Shown piece by piece: positions 26,077-34,452 of a DNA stretch of 49,028 nt. The stretch is from an uncultured Bacteroidales bacterium (lineage in GTDB: Bacteria > Bacteroidota > Bacteroidia > Bacteroidales > Bacteroidaceae), in the NCBI GenBank assembly GCA_902800305.1, contig CADCDP010000023.1:1-49028 (forward strand), in the 5' to 3' direction. The position numbers and the translations under genes are program-made. Each line of letters opens with the position of its first letter. Positions within the stretch are counted from its first letter, which is position 1. Below the pieces are notes generated by a model. The model did not search any database. It worked only from the letters and a program-made list of their open reading frames with translations, and was not told the DNA's origin.

Positions 26077-26095
26077 GCTGCAACGGGATTGCAGC
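26077..26095. repeat. Short dyad GCTGCAA-CGGGA-TTGCAGC
   Basis: Seven-base arms around a five-base loop between the DUF1573 gene and meaB. The same arms recur at 28201-28219 with one loop change (CGGGG). Confidence 0.8.
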
Positions 26096-26117
26096 ATGGA
26101 AAACAACGAGAAAGATT

Positions 26118-27218
26118 ATGGAACATCCAGAAAATAGTGCGGAATACGCAGGCCTACAGGTGAATGCGGGCGTGGCGCAGCCCTCGATTGTGAACCCTTA
26201 TCTGAAACAGATGAGGAAAAAGAGGCAGAAGCTCTTCACGCCAGCGGAATACGTAGAGGGCATCTTGAAAGGCAACGTAAGTATGCTGAGCCAAGCCGTG
26301 ACGCTCATCGAGAGCACGCTGCCTGAGCATCAGGTGATTGCACAGGAAGTAATAGAGAAATGTCTGCCTTATTCGGGCAGTTCGGTCAGGATTGGCATCA
26401 GCGGTGTGCCTGGTGCTGGCAAATCGACCAGCATCGACGCTTTCGGAATACATCTGCTCCAGAATTACGGCGGCAAACTGGCTGTGCTGGCCATCGACCC
26501 TTCGTCGGAAAAGACCAAAGGTAGTATCTTGGGCGACAAGACAAGGATGGAAAAACTGGCTGTGCATCCGAAGTCGTTCATCCGCCCCAGCCCCACGGCA
26601 GGTAGTTTGGGTGGTGTGGCTCGCAAGACGAGGGAGACCATCATCCTGTGTGAGGCAGCTGGCTACGACAACATCTTTGTGGAGACGGTGGGCGTGGGTC
26701 AGAGCGAAACGGCTTGCCACTCGATGGTTGATTATTTCTTGCTCATCCAACTGGCTGGAACGGGTGACGAACTGCAGGGCATCAAGCGCGGCATCATGGA
26801 GATAGCCGACGGCATCGTCATCAACAAAGCCGATGGCAGCAATGTGGACAAGGCACAACTGGCAGCCAGCCACTTCCGCAATGCACTCCATCTGTTCCCC
26901 ATTCCAGAGAGTGGCATTGTGCCCGAAGTGATGTGTTATTCAGGCTTTTACGAACTAAACATCGACGAGGTGCTGGCCATGATTTTCCGCTACATCAACC
27001 AAGTGAAGGAGAGCGGCTACTTCCAGTATCGACGCAACGAGCAGTCGAAGTACTGGATGTATGAGAGCATCAACGAGCATTTGCGCAACAATTTTTACTA
27101 TAATCCTGCCGTAAAGGGGATGATTGGCCAGATGGAAAATGAGGTGCTTGGCGGACAAGTGACTTCGTTTGTGGCGGCTAAGAAGCTTTTGGACAAGTAT
27201 TATGAAAGTATTCGGTAA
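26118..27218 (+). CDS. meaB: Methylmalonyl-CoA mutase-associated GTPase MeaB
   Basis: A 366-residue G3E-type GTPase (MeaB/ArgK) that protects and loads methylmalonyl-CoA mutase, a cobalamin enzyme. Motifs: Walker A GVPGAGKSTSID, AIDPSSEKTKGSILGDKTRM, then the metal-binding VETVGVGQSE, and the guanine-specific NKADG. N-terminal 45 residues are an arm typical for the family. The mutase genes are not in this window. The stop overlaps the porQ start by 17 bases, so the two share a transcript; there is no clear functional link between them. Confidence 0.94.
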   Translation: MEHPENSAEYAGLQVNAGVAQPSIVNPYLKQMRKKRQKLFTPAEYVEGILKGNVSMLSQAVTLIESTLPEHQVIAQEVIEKCLPYSGSSVRIGISGVPGAGKSTSIDAFGIHLLQNYGGKLAVLAIDPSSEKTKGSILGDKTRMEKLAVHPKSFIRPSPTAGSLGGVARKTRETIILCEAAGYDNIFVETVGVGQSETACHSMVDYFLLIQLAGTGDELQGIKRGIMEIADGIVINKADGSNVDKAQLAASHFRNALHLFPIPESGIVPEVMCYSGFYELNIDEVLAMIFRYINQVKESGYFQYRRNEQSKYWMYESINEHLRNNFYYNPAVKGMIGQMENEVLGGQVTSFVAAKKLLDKYYESIR

Positions 27219-28191
27219 AATAGGAAAGATGGGATTGATGGGGAAATCGGGCATGATAGGACTGACGATGTGGCTGGGTGCATCGCTGTGTAGTGCATCG
27301 TGGGCACAGGACGGAAAGGTGGGTTATCAGTTCCTGCATATTCCCGTAAGTGCCCATTCGGCAGCGTTGGGCGGTGCGAACGTCAGCATCGTGGAAGATG
27401 ATGCCAGCATGATGTGGACGAATGCTGCCATGCTGACCAACGTGTCTGACAAGAGCTTGGTGCTGAGCTATAACTCTTACATCAACTCCAGCAACCTGAT
27501 GTCGGCTGGTTTCGTGAAAACCATCGGCGAACGAGGCACATGGGCGTTGGGTGCTCAAATGCTGAATTATGGAACGATGGACGAAACGGACGAAACGGGC
27601 AATGTGAAGGGGACATTCTCTGCCAAAGACCTCAATTTCCAAACCTCCTATTCTTATCTGCTGAGTGACCGCTGGAGTGGTGCCATCACGGCAAAGGTAC
27701 TACTGAGCAATTATGCCAACTATTCGAGCACAGCACTTGGAGCCGATTTGGCACTGAACTATTTCGATGAGGACCACGGATTTTCATTCTCGGTGGTGGG
27801 TCGGAACCTGGGTGGACAAATCAATTCGCTCTACGAGGACGGCAAGAGAGAATCTTTGCCTTTCGATTTAGCTTTCGGGCTGAGCAAGGACTTTGCCAAC
27901 GCACCGCTGAGAGTGTCGTTGACAGCTGACGACGTGACCCATTGGGATGACGTGAAGTTCATCCAGCATTTCGTGCTGGGCGCAGACATCTTGCCATCGA
28001 AAAACACATGGGTGGGCATTGGTTACAACTTCCGAAGAGCGCATGAGATGAAGGTGGCAGACAAGAGCCATTGGGCAGGGTTCAGCATAGGAGCTGGCCT
28101 CAACGTGAAGAAGTTCAAAGTAGGAGTGGCGTATGGAAAATACCATGTGGCATCCTCATCGGTAGTCATCAACGCTGGTTATTCATTCTGA
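27202..28191 (+). CDS. porQ: Type IX secretion protein PorQ
   Basis: A 329-residue outer-membrane beta-barrel-like protein related to PorV and PorP. PorQ tethers the PorZ surface subunit in the type IX secretion attachment complex of Bacteroidota. The start at 27202 ([17 protein letters not shown]) gives a signal peptide ending in SASWAQ. The PorQ opening is clear: [37 protein letters not shown]. The rest alternates beta strands and ends in VINAGYSF with a terminal Phe, as expected for a barrel. porQ-cmk-ispH order is common in this phylum. Other T9SS genes lie outside the window. Confidence 0.92.
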   Translation: MKVFGKIGKMGLMGKSGMIGLTMWLGASLCSASWAQDGKVGYQFLHIPVSAHSAALGGANVSIVEDDASMMWTNAAMLTNVSDKSLVLSYNSYINSSNLMSAGFVKTIGERGTWALGAQMLNYGTMDETDETGNVKGTFSAKDLNFQTSYSYLLSDRWSGAITAKVLLSNYANYSSTALGADLALNYFDEDHGFSFSVVGRNLGGQINSLYEDGKRESLPFDLAFGLSKDFANAPLRVSLTADDVTHWDDVKFIQHFVLGADILPSKNTWVGIGYNFRRAHEMKVADKSHWAGFSIGAGLNVKKFKVGVAYGKYHVASSSVVINAGYSF

Positions 28192-28200
28192 CAATAAAAG

Positions 28201-28219
28201 GCTGCAACGGGGTTGCAGC
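28201..28219. repeat. Short dyad GCTGCAA-CGGGG-TTGCAGC
   Basis: Second copy of the dyad at 26077-26095, again followed by ATGGA. It lies between porQ and cmk. Confidence 0.8.
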
Positions 28220-28247
28220 ATGGAATACATCAAAAATAATAAGGACG

Positions 28248-29012
28248 ATGAAGAAGATTATCATTGCAATAGACGGACATTCGAGCTGTGGGAAAAGCAC
28301 CATGGCGAAACAGTTGGCCAAGGAGATTGGCTATGTGTATGTAGATACGGGTGCGATGTACCGTGCCGTGACCCTTTATGCCATCAGGAACGGTATGTAC
28401 CCTGATGCAGGGGTGCAGGAAGATGCATTGAAAGCGGCGGTGGATGCAGGAAAAATCCGAATCAACTTTCAGTTTAACCCCGAGACAGGACGCCCCGACA
28501 CTTATCTGAACGGCGAGAAAGTGGAGGACGAAATCCGACAGATGACGGTGAGCAACAGGGTGAGTCCTGTGGCGGCTTTGCCCTTCGTGAGGGAGTTTCT
28601 GACCGAACAACAGAAGGCGATGGGGCAGGAAAAAGGCATCGTGATGGACGGACGCGACATTGGCACGGCGGTGTTCCCACAAGCAGAGCTGAAAGTGTTT
28701 GTCACGGCCAGTGCCAAGGTGCGTGCACAACGAAGGTACGACGAACTGATGGAAAAAGCGAAGACGCAAGAAGAGAAGGACGCGCTGGATTTTGACGAGA
28801 TACTGAAGAATGTGGAAGAACGCGACTACATCGACTCTCATCGCGAGGTGGCACCGCTTCGTCAAGCAGACGATGCTTTGGTGCTGGACAACTCGGAATT
28901 GACAAGGGAAGAACAGAGCGCGTGGCTGCTGGAAAGATTTAAGGAGAAGGTCGGCTGTGCTGAACAGGGGGATTGTGCTGCGACACAGTCGCAGCATACA
29001 CAACAGAAATAG
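28248..29012 (+). CDS. cmk: Cytidylate kinase
   Basis: A 254-residue kinase that phosphorylates CMP and dCMP with ATP. Motifs: P-loop [35 protein letters not shown], the insert [11 protein letters not shown] with [36 protein letters not shown], and [20 protein letters not shown]. The start at 28248 gives the normal N-terminus. The last 18 residues or so ([18 protein letters not shown]) are not family sequence: they come from translation of a palindromic repeat (28976-28996). ispH starts eight bases after its stop. Confidence 0.95.
   Translation: MKKIIIAIDGHSSCGKSTMAKQLAKEIGYVYVDTGAMYRAVTLYAIRNGMYPDAGVQEDALKAAVDAGKIRINFQFNPETGRPDTYLNGEKVEDEIRQMTVSNRVSPVAALPFVREFLTEQQKAMGQEKGIVMDGRDIGTAVFPQAELKVFVTASAKVRAQRRYDELMEKAKTQEEKDALDFDEILKNVEERDYIDSHREVAPLRQADDALVLDNSELTREEQSAWLLERFKEKVGCAEQGDCAATQSQHTQQK
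28976..28996. repeat. Dyad inside the 3' end of cmk
   Basis: TGCTGCGAC-ACA-GTCGCAGCA: nine-base arms with a three-base loop. It is coding (cmk tail), and resembles the intergenic dyads at 13331 and 26077 in its GCAGC/GTCGC core. Confidence 0.85.
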
Positions 29013-29020
29013 ACGGAGCT

Positions 29021-29872
29021 ATGCTGATAGAGATAGACGAGGGGTCGGGCTTCTGCTTCGGTGTGACAACCGCCATCAGAAAAGCTGAAGAGGAACTTGC
29101 CAAGAACGAGTCCCTCTACTGCTTGGGCGACATCGTGCATAATGGGCGCGAAGTGGAACGACTGAAAAAAATGGGGTTAATCACCGTTGACCATGCTGAC
29201 CTCGACACCCTGCATGACACGAAGATGTTACTCCGTGCCCACGGCGAGCCTCCCATCACCTACGAAAAGGCCAAATACCACAACATCAGTCTGATAGATG
29301 CGACTTGTCCCGTGGTGCTGAACCTTCAGAAGCGCATCAAGAAGGCATACGAAGAGGGTGGACAGATTGTCATCTATGGCAAGAATGGACACGCCGAAGT
29401 CGTGGGGTTGGTAGGACAAACCGAAGGAACGGCTATCGTCATAGAGAATCTGGAAGATGCCAAGAAACTGGATTTCAAGCACGATATTCAGCTTTTCTCG
29501 CAAACCACGAAATCGCTGGAGGGTTTTCGCGAAATCGTCAGCTACATCGAACAAAACATGCAGGAAGGAGCACGTTTCAGCTACTTCGACACCATCTGCC
29601 GCCGTGTGGCCAACCGCATCCCCAACATCAGGAACTTTGCCGTACAACACGACGTGATTCTCTTTGTGTGTGGCAGGAAAAGTTCCAACGGGAAAGTGCT
29701 CTACAACGAGTGTCTGTCGATGAATCCGCACACCTACATGATTGACGACCCTTCCGACATCGACTTTACGTGGTTCGACGGCGTGGAAAGTGTAGGCATC
29801 TGTGGTGCGACCAGCACTCCCAAATGGCTGATGGAAGACTGTAAAAGGAAGATTGAAAATGAAAAAGCTTGA
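29021..29872 (+). CDS. ispH: 4-hydroxy-3-methylbut-2-enyl diphosphate reductase IspH
   Basis: A 283-residue 4Fe-4S enzyme for the last step of the non-mevalonate isoprenoid pathway, giving IPP and DMAPP. The three cluster cysteines are in GFCFGV (Cys12), LIDATCPVV and SVGICGATSTPKWL. Other motifs: LGDIVHNGREVERLKKMG and RAHGEPP. The start at 29021 gives the family N-terminus (MLIEIDEGSGFCFG). It belongs to the plus-strand run that starts at the DUF1573 gene, and its 3' end overlaps the ketoisomerase gene by 14 bases. Confidence 0.95.
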   Translation: MLIEIDEGSGFCFGVTTAIRKAEEELAKNESLYCLGDIVHNGREVERLKKMGLITVDHADLDTLHDTKMLLRAHGEPPITYEKAKYHNISLIDATCPVVLNLQKRIKKAYEEGGQIVIYGKNGHAEVVGLVGQTEGTAIVIENLEDAKKLDFKHDIQLFSQTTKSLEGFREIVSYIEQNMQEGARFSYFDTICRRVANRIPNIRNFAVQHDVILFVCGRKSSNGKVLYNECLSMNPHTYMIDDPSDIDFTWFDGVESVGICGATSTPKWLMEDCKRKIENEKA

Positions 29873-30269
29873 CTACGAGATTGTTGACTTGCCGAAAATC
29901 ACCGACCCACGGGGCAACCTGACTGTGGCGGAACAGATGAAGAATGTGCCGTTCGATATCAAGAGGGTGTACTGGACTTACGATGTGCCTGGAGGGGAAA
30001 GCCGAGGTGGACATGCACACAAGAACCTCTACCAACTGGTTGTGGCCATGAGCGGAAGCTTCACCGTAACGCTGGACAACGGTGAAGAGCGAGAAACGAT
30101 TCTGCTCAACCACCCTTGGCAAGGACTCCTCATTAAGCCTAACACATGGCGAACGCTGGACGACTTTTCGAGCGGTGCCGTGTGTCTGGTGTTGGCCAGC
30201 GAACTATTTGACTTAGAGGATTATATCTACGAATACGAGGACTTCCTTGAATATGTTCGACATCTATAG
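29859..30269 (+). CDS. dTDP-sugar 3,4-ketoisomerase (FdtA/QdtA type)
   Basis: A 136-residue cupin of the WxcM/FdtA family. These enzymes move the keto group of dTDP-4-keto-6-deoxyglucose from C4 to C3, the first step to dTDP-Fuc3NAc or dTDP-Qui3NAc. Features: ITDPRGNLTVAEQMKNVPFDIKRVYWTYDVP, then the family motif RGGHAHKNLYQ with the catalytic histidine pair, and KPNTWRTLDDFSSGAVCLVLAS. It is followed by an acetyltransferase-like gene and an aminotransferase gene with overlaps, which supports an amino-sugar role. Whether it makes the galacto or gluco product cannot be told by eye. Confidence 0.85.
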   Translation: MKKLDYEIVDLPKITDPRGNLTVAEQMKNVPFDIKRVYWTYDVPGGESRGGHAHKNLYQLVVAMSGSFTVTLDNGEERETILLNHPWQGLLIKPNTWRTLDDFSSGAVCLVLASELFDLEDYIYEYEDFLEYVRHL

Positions 30270-31185
30270 TTATACAGAAGACAAACAGACGGAATGGGAT
30301 GCGTATGTAGCCCGTAGCAAGAACGGCACCTTCCTGTTGAGAAGAGAATACATGGAGTATCACTCGGACAGGTTCGCGGACTGTTCACTGATGTTTTATC
30401 TAAGAGGAAAGCTCTACGCATTGCTACCCGCGAACGTGAAGGGCACGACACTCTTTTCTCACCAAGGACTGACTTACGGAGGATTGGTGATGAACGAAAA
30501 GTGCTGTGCGGCTGAGGTGCTGAAGCTCTTCGAAGAAATGAACGAATGGCTGAAAAACAAGGGCATCAACAAGGTGGTGTATAAGCCTATCCCCTACATC
30601 TACAGCACCCAACCAGCGGAAGAAGACCAGTATGCGCTGTTTCGATGCGGTGCCCAAGTGACGGCACGAGGCATTTCGACCTGCATCGACCTTACATCGC
30701 CGATAAAATGGAGACAAAACCGGCGAACGGCTCTGAACAAAGCAATGGCAGAACAAGTGGCGGTAAGCATATCGGATGACTTGGAGACTTTCTGGCTGAT
30801 TCTGGAAGAGAATTTAATGACTGCTCACGGGGTGAAGCCTGTACACTCTGTGGCGGAGATGCGTTTGCTGAAGGAGAGGTTCCCCGACAACATCATTCTT
30901 TACACGGCCAAAAACCGACAAGGTAAAGTGATAGCTGGGATATTACTGTATCGGACACCGCAAGTAATACATTCACAATACATTTCGGCGACGGAAGAGG
31001 GAAAGGCGACGGGAGCGATTGACGCCATCATGCAGGAAATTGTCGGATTAAACGGAAAGTATTTCGATTTCGGCATCTCCACGGAACAAGACGGTCGCTT
31101 CCTCAACGAGAGTCTCATCTTCCAGAAGGAAGGTTTCGGTGGAAGAGGAATTTGTTATGACACGTATGAATATTCCATATCTTGA
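30253..31185 (+). CDS. GNAT/FemAB-like acyltransferase, probable amino-sugar gene
   Basis: A 310-residue protein with a FemAB/GNAT-like fold. The N-terminal half carries WDAYVARSKNGTFLLRREYMEYHSDRF, typical of this group, and a later segment KVIAGILLYRTPQVIHSQYISATEEGKATGAIDAIMQEIV fits the acyl-CoA-binding part. It overlaps the ketoisomerase gene by 17 bases and the aminotransferase gene by 29, so the three are one coupled unit. Its place fits the N-acetylation step, which in the classic pathway uses an unrelated left-handed beta-helix enzyme (FdtC/QdtC). The acyl group and target are not known. I chose the ATG at 30253. Confidence 0.75.
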   Translation: MFDIYSYTEDKQTEWDAYVARSKNGTFLLRREYMEYHSDRFADCSLMFYLRGKLYALLPANVKGTTLFSHQGLTYGGLVMNEKCCAAEVLKLFEEMNEWLKNKGINKVVYKPIPYIYSTQPAEEDQYALFRCGAQVTARGISTCIDLTSPIKWRQNRRTALNKAMAEQVAVSISDDLETFWLILEENLMTAHGVKPVHSVAEMRLLKERFPDNIILYTAKNRQGKVIAGILLYRTPQVIHSQYISATEEGKATGAIDAIMQEIVGLNGKYFDFGISTEQDGRFLNESLIFQKEGFGGRGICYDTYEYSIS

Positions 31186-32275
31186 CTTGAAGAAGGTAAC
31201 GGCACAGCACGGCGAAGAGATTCAAAAGGCGGTGGCAGAGGTGGTAGGTAGCGGATGGTACCTGCAAGGGGAACGTGTGAAAAGGTTTGAAGCGAATTAT
31301 GCTCGCTACATCGGAACCAAACATTGCATCGGTGTGGCGAACGGGTTGGATGCTCTAATGCTGACGCTCAAGGCTTATAAAGAGTTGGGACGATTGAAGG
31401 AGGGGGCAGAAATTCTTGTCCCTGCCAACACATTCATCGCCACAGTGTTGGCCATCACGGAAAACGGAATGAAGCCCGTGTTCATCGACATTGACGAGGA
31501 AACGCTGGACATGGATGCCACGTGTTTGGAGAAAGCCATCAATGAACGAACCGGAGCCATGATGTTGGTGCATCTTTATGGAAGATGTACTTATCATGAG
31601 AGCATCAAGCAGTTCTGCGAGGCCAACAACCTGATTCTCATTGAAGATAATGCCCAAGCACACGGATGTTTCTATAAAGAACGACGCACGAGTTCTTTAG
31701 GTCATGCAGGTTGCCACAGTTTCTATCCTGGCAAAAATCTGGGAGCCTTGGGGGATGGTGGTGCCGTGACGACCAACGACGACGAACTGGCAGCAACCAT
31801 CAGAGCTATCGCCAACTATGGGTTCGAAGAAAAATATGTGGCAAGATGGCAAGGGAGGAACAGCCGGCTCGACGAGGTGCAGGCAGCTGTGCTTGACATA
31901 AAGCTAACCTATCTGGATGACGACAACAGGAGACGACAGGCTCTCGCGCGTACATATTATACTAATATAAATAAGGGAATGGTGCGGTTGCCCTCGTTCT
32001 TGGACGGAGGACAGAACGTTTACCACATTTTCCCCGTGTTCATTGAACGACGCGACGAACTACAGCTGTACCTCAAAGAAAAGGGAATCGGCACACTGAT
32101 ACACTACCCCATCCCGCCCCATCTGCAACAGTGTTACCCTATATGGAACAAGCTGCAACTCCCTGTGACGGAAAGATTGGCACAACAAGAACTAAGCATA
32201 CCACTCAACCCCACCATGACCGACGAAGAGGCAATTTACGTGGTGGAGGCGCTTAATTCCTTCCAAAAGTTTTGA
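31157..32275 (+). CDS. DegT/DnrJ/EryC1-type sugar aminotransferase (FdtB/QdtB type)
   Basis: A 372-residue PLP enzyme of the DegT/DnrJ/EryC1/StrS family that would aminate the 3-keto sugar made by the ketoisomerase. Visible: IPYLDLKKVTAQHGEEIQKAVAEVVGSGWYLQGERVKRFE, GLDALMLTLKAY, the ILIEDNAQAHG segment that holds the PLP ring, and the Schiff-base lysine in SFYPGKNLGALGDGGAV. The end HYPIPPHLQQCY is typical of FdtB/QdtB. A start at 31166 is also possible (MNIPYLDL). The -33 element of the pfkA promoter lies at its last codons. Confidence 0.87.
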   Translation: MTRMNIPYLDLKKVTAQHGEEIQKAVAEVVGSGWYLQGERVKRFEANYARYIGTKHCIGVANGLDALMLTLKAYKELGRLKEGAEILVPANTFIATVLAITENGMKPVFIDIDEETLDMDATCLEKAINERTGAMMLVHLYGRCTYHESIKQFCEANNLILIEDNAQAHGCFYKERRTSSLGHAGCHSFYPGKNLGALGDGGAVTTNDDELAATIRAIANYGFEEKYVARWQGRNSRLDEVQAAVLDIKLTYLDDDNRRRQALARTYYTNINKGMVRLPSFLDGGQNVYHIFPVFIERRDELQLYLKEKGIGTLIHYPIPPHLQQCYPIWNKLQLPVTERLAQQELSIPLNPTMTDEEAIYVVEALNSFQKF

Positions 32276-32301
32276 AGACTCACTAAAATTGTATAATTTT
32301 G
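32271..32301 (+). promoter_or_regulatory. Consensus promoter of pfkA
   Basis: TTTG (32271-32274), 19 bases, then TAATTTTG (32294-32301): an exact fit to the Bacteroidota promoter model. The -33 box overlaps the aminotransferase stop codon. Confidence 0.8.
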
Positions 32302-32362
32302 CAACCGTATAACCGTTAAACCATATAACCGTAAAGAAACGTAAAACCGTAAAAACCGCATA
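32302..32362 (+). repeat. ACCGTA-rich leader of pfkA
   Basis: The untranslated leader repeats AACCGTA/AACCGTT/AAACCGTAA six or so times at irregular spacing. It could bind a regulator or arise by slippage; it is not a hairpin. Confidence 0.5.
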
Positions 32363-32365
32363 ATT

Positions 32366-33346
32366 ATGGCAGAAATCAAATGTATTGGCATCATCACCTC
32401 GGGCAACGACGCGCCTGGCATGAACTGCGCCATCCGTGCCGTCACCCGTTCAGCCATCTACAACGGGCTGAAGGTAAAGGCCATTTATCGTGGCTACAAA
32501 GGACTCATCGACGGTGAAATCGTTGAGTTTCAGACACAGAACGTAAGTAACATCCTGCAATACGGAGGCACTATCCTCAAGTCGTCGCCCTCCAAGGACT
32601 TCAAGAATGCGGAGGGCAGAAAGAAAGCTTACGAGAATCTTGTGAAGGAGGAAATCGACGCCCTTGTCGTTATCGGCGGCGACGGCAGCATCCAAGGTGC
32701 CCGCATCTTCGCCCAAGAGTTCGATTTCCCGTGCATCGCCATCCCTGCCACCATCGACAACAACCTCTGTGGCACAGACACAACTATCGGCTACGACACG
32801 GCTCTCAACACCATCATGCAGACAGTCGATAAAATCCGCGACACAGCCACCAGCCACGAACGCCTCTTCTTCGTCGAGGTAATGGGCGACGGTGCAGGGT
32901 TCCTGGCCTTGAACGGCGGCATTGCAGCAGGTGTGGAAGAAGCCATCGTGCCCACCATCGAGGTGGAAGACGAACAGCTCAAGCACTTCATCCAGAAAGG
33001 TTTCCGCAAGACCAAAGGCTCCTCCATCGTGTTGGTGGCAGCCAACGAGCAAATAGGTGGTGCGATGCACTATGCCGACCTTGCGAAGAGCCAGTACCCC
33101 GACCTCGACGTGCGCATCTCCATCATCGGACACGCTCAACGTGGCGGACACCCCACTGCCCACGACCGCATCATCGCCAGTCGTATGGGAGCCGCCAGCA
33201 TCCAAGCCCTTCTCAAAGGACTCCGCAACGTCATGGTCGGCATCGACAACGACGAAATCGTTTATGTCCCCTTCTCCCGTGCCATCCGCAACAACCGCGC
33301 CATCGACCACAACCTCCTGGACATCCTGCACAACCTGGCTATCTAA
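32366..33346 (+). CDS. pfkA: 6-phosphofructokinase homologue with altered active-site positions
   Basis: A 326-residue protein of the ATP-type PfkA family, which makes fructose 1,6-bisphosphate. Retained features: GGDGS (about 104-108), the catalytic Asp131 in TIDN, SHER, and [21 protein letters not shown]. Changed features compared with the well-known bacterial consensus: SGGDAPGM is SGNDAPGM (Asn14); GGT..GSAR is GGTILKSSP (Pro75 in place of the nucleotide-site Arg); TIDND is TIDNN (Asn133); EVMGR is EVMGD (Asp175 in place of the substrate-site Arg). Four such changes suggest different kinetics, a different substrate or a regulatory role. It has its own strong promoter. A second, standard PfkA may exist elsewhere. 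Confidence 0.85.
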   Translation: MAEIKCIGIITSGNDAPGMNCAIRAVTRSAIYNGLKVKAIYRGYKGLIDGEIVEFQTQNVSNILQYGGTILKSSPSKDFKNAEGRKKAYENLVKEEIDALVVIGGDGSIQGARIFAQEFDFPCIAIPATIDNNLCGTDTTIGYDTALNTIMQTVDKIRDTATSHERLFFVEVMGDGAGFLALNGGIAAGVEEAIVPTIEVEDEQLKHFIQKGFRKTKGSSIVLVAANEQIGGAMHYADLAKSQYPDLDVRISIIGHAQRGGHPTAHDRIIASRMGAASIQALLKGLRNVMVGIDNDEIVYVPFSRAIRNNRAIDHNLLDILHNLAI

Positions 33347-33382
33347 CAAAACTTCCTCCATATATTCGACTCTATAAGAGAA

Positions 33383-33424
33383 ACACAGCGTGGGCTTCAG
33401 ATTGCTCTGAAGCCCACGCTGTGT
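33383..33424. terminator. Two-way terminator between pfkA and tRNA-Gln
   Basis: A 19-base perfect stem (ACACAGCGTGGGCTTCAGA with its complement) and a four-base loop. It abuts the last base of tRNA-Gln on the minus strand and can also end pfkA on the plus strand. Confidence 0.88.
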
Positions 33425-33495
33425 TGGGATACCCGGGCTCGAACCAGGAATAACAGGACCAGAATCTGTTGTGTTGCCAATTACACCATATCCCA
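33424..33495 (-). tRNA. tRNA-Gln (anticodon CUG)
   Basis: The minus strand folds with acceptor UGGGAUA/UAUCCCA, anticodon loop UUCUGGU (anticodon CUG) and T-arm with UUCGAGC. It resembles Bacteroidota Gln tRNAs (UGGG..AUGGUGUAAUUGGCAACAC start). CCA is not encoded. Confidence 0.93.
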
Positions 33496-33545
33496 ATTTT
33501 TGTCTCAGCAAACCCGAAGAGTACCCCTCTTTCGGAATTGCGATG

Positions 33546-33577
33546 CAAAGGTAGTTCTTTTTCGGCAACTGGCAAAA
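33546..33577 (-). promoter_or_regulatory. Promoter of tRNA-Gln
   Basis: Minus-strand TTTTG (33577-33573), 19 bases, TACCTTTG (33553-33546): an exact consensus fit. The tRNA begins 50 bases after the -7 box. Confidence 0.8.
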
Positions 33578-33647
33578 GGTTTTCGTGTTTTTTTTACGAG
33601 AAAGACGATTTTTCCCCTTTTTAGGGAAGAAAGAGCGAGGAAATCCG

Positions 33648-33655
33648 TACCTTTG
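33648..33655 (+). promoter_or_regulatory. -7 box for surE-lpxB
   Basis: TACCTTTG, 23 bases upstream of the surE ATG. No clear TTTG at the usual distance. Confidence 0.6.
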
Positions 33656-33678
33656 CAACTCAAAATAAAGGCGAAAGA

Positions 33679-34452
33679 ATGGATAAACTGATATTTTTAA
33701 GCAACGATGACGGCTACTCTGCCGAGGGCATCAACCAGCTGGCAGAGATGGTGAGAGAGTTTGGAGATGTGTTTGTGGTGGCTCCCGACAGCGGACGAAG
33801 CGGTTCGGGCATGAGCATCAGCAGTCATACCCCCGTGAGGAACACTTTCGTAAGACATCAAGAAGGAACAGAAACAAGAGGAAACCTGACGATTTGGTCA
33901 TGCACAGGCACGCCCGACGACTGTGCCAAGATGGCATTCGAAAAGCTACTGCCACGTGTGCCCGACCTTGTGATAGGTGGTATCAATCATGGTGACAACT
34001 GCGCCGTGAATGCGCATTATTCAGGTACGATGGCCATTGCGCTGGAAGGTTGCCTCAAGGGAGTGCCTTCCATTGCCTTTTCGAGTGGGAAGATGGAGCA
34101 GGATGCCGACTTCAGCTACATGACTGAAATGGTTCAGAAAATCGTGAAGATGGTGTTGGAGAATGGACTTCCATCAGGAGTGTGCCTGAACGTGAACATG
34201 CCCAACGTGGAACAGTTTGAAGGCTTGAAAATCTGCAAGATGGGAATGGGCGACTGGCATGAAGAATGGCAGGAAAGAGACCATCCGAGAGGTGGAAAAT
34301 ACTACTGGATAGCAGGTTACTATGCGCCGCACGAGGAAGATAAGGAAAGCGACACTTGGGCTTTCAATCATGGATACGTGGCCGTCACCCCCATCCAACT
34401 CGACCTGACGGCCTATTCCTTCATGGAGCAACTCAAGAAACGTTTGGAATGA
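33679..34452 (+). CDS. surE: 5'-nucleotidase SurE
   Basis: A 257-residue metal-dependent nucleoside monophosphate phosphatase. The SurE signature is complete: ILSNDDGYSAEGINQLA-like start with the metal pair Asp-Asp, VVAPDSGRSGSGMSIS with the phosphate/metal Ser, WSCTGTPDDCAKMA, and DLVIGGINHGDN with the metal Asn. SurE acts in nucleotide salvage and stress survival. Its stop overlaps the lpxB start (ATGA), a pairing common in Bacteroidota. Confidence 0.95.
   Translation: MDKLIFLSNDDGYSAEGINQLAEMVREFGDVFVVAPDSGRSGSGMSISSHTPVRNTFVRHQEGTETRGNLTIWSCTGTPDDCAKMAFEKLLPRVPDLVIGGINHGDNCAVNAHYSGTMAIALEGCLKGVPSIAFSSGKMEQDADFSYMTEMVQKIVKMVLENGLPSGVCLNVNMPNVEQFEGLKICKMGMGDWHEEWQERDHPRGGKYYWIAGYYAPHEEDKESDTWAFNHGYVAVTPIQLDLTAYSFMEQLKKRLE

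Noticed and set aside
32450..33658. A 402-codon minus-strand frame across pfkA and tRNA-Gln
   Set aside because: It runs through a tRNA gene, its terminator and a promoter, so it cannot be a real gene.
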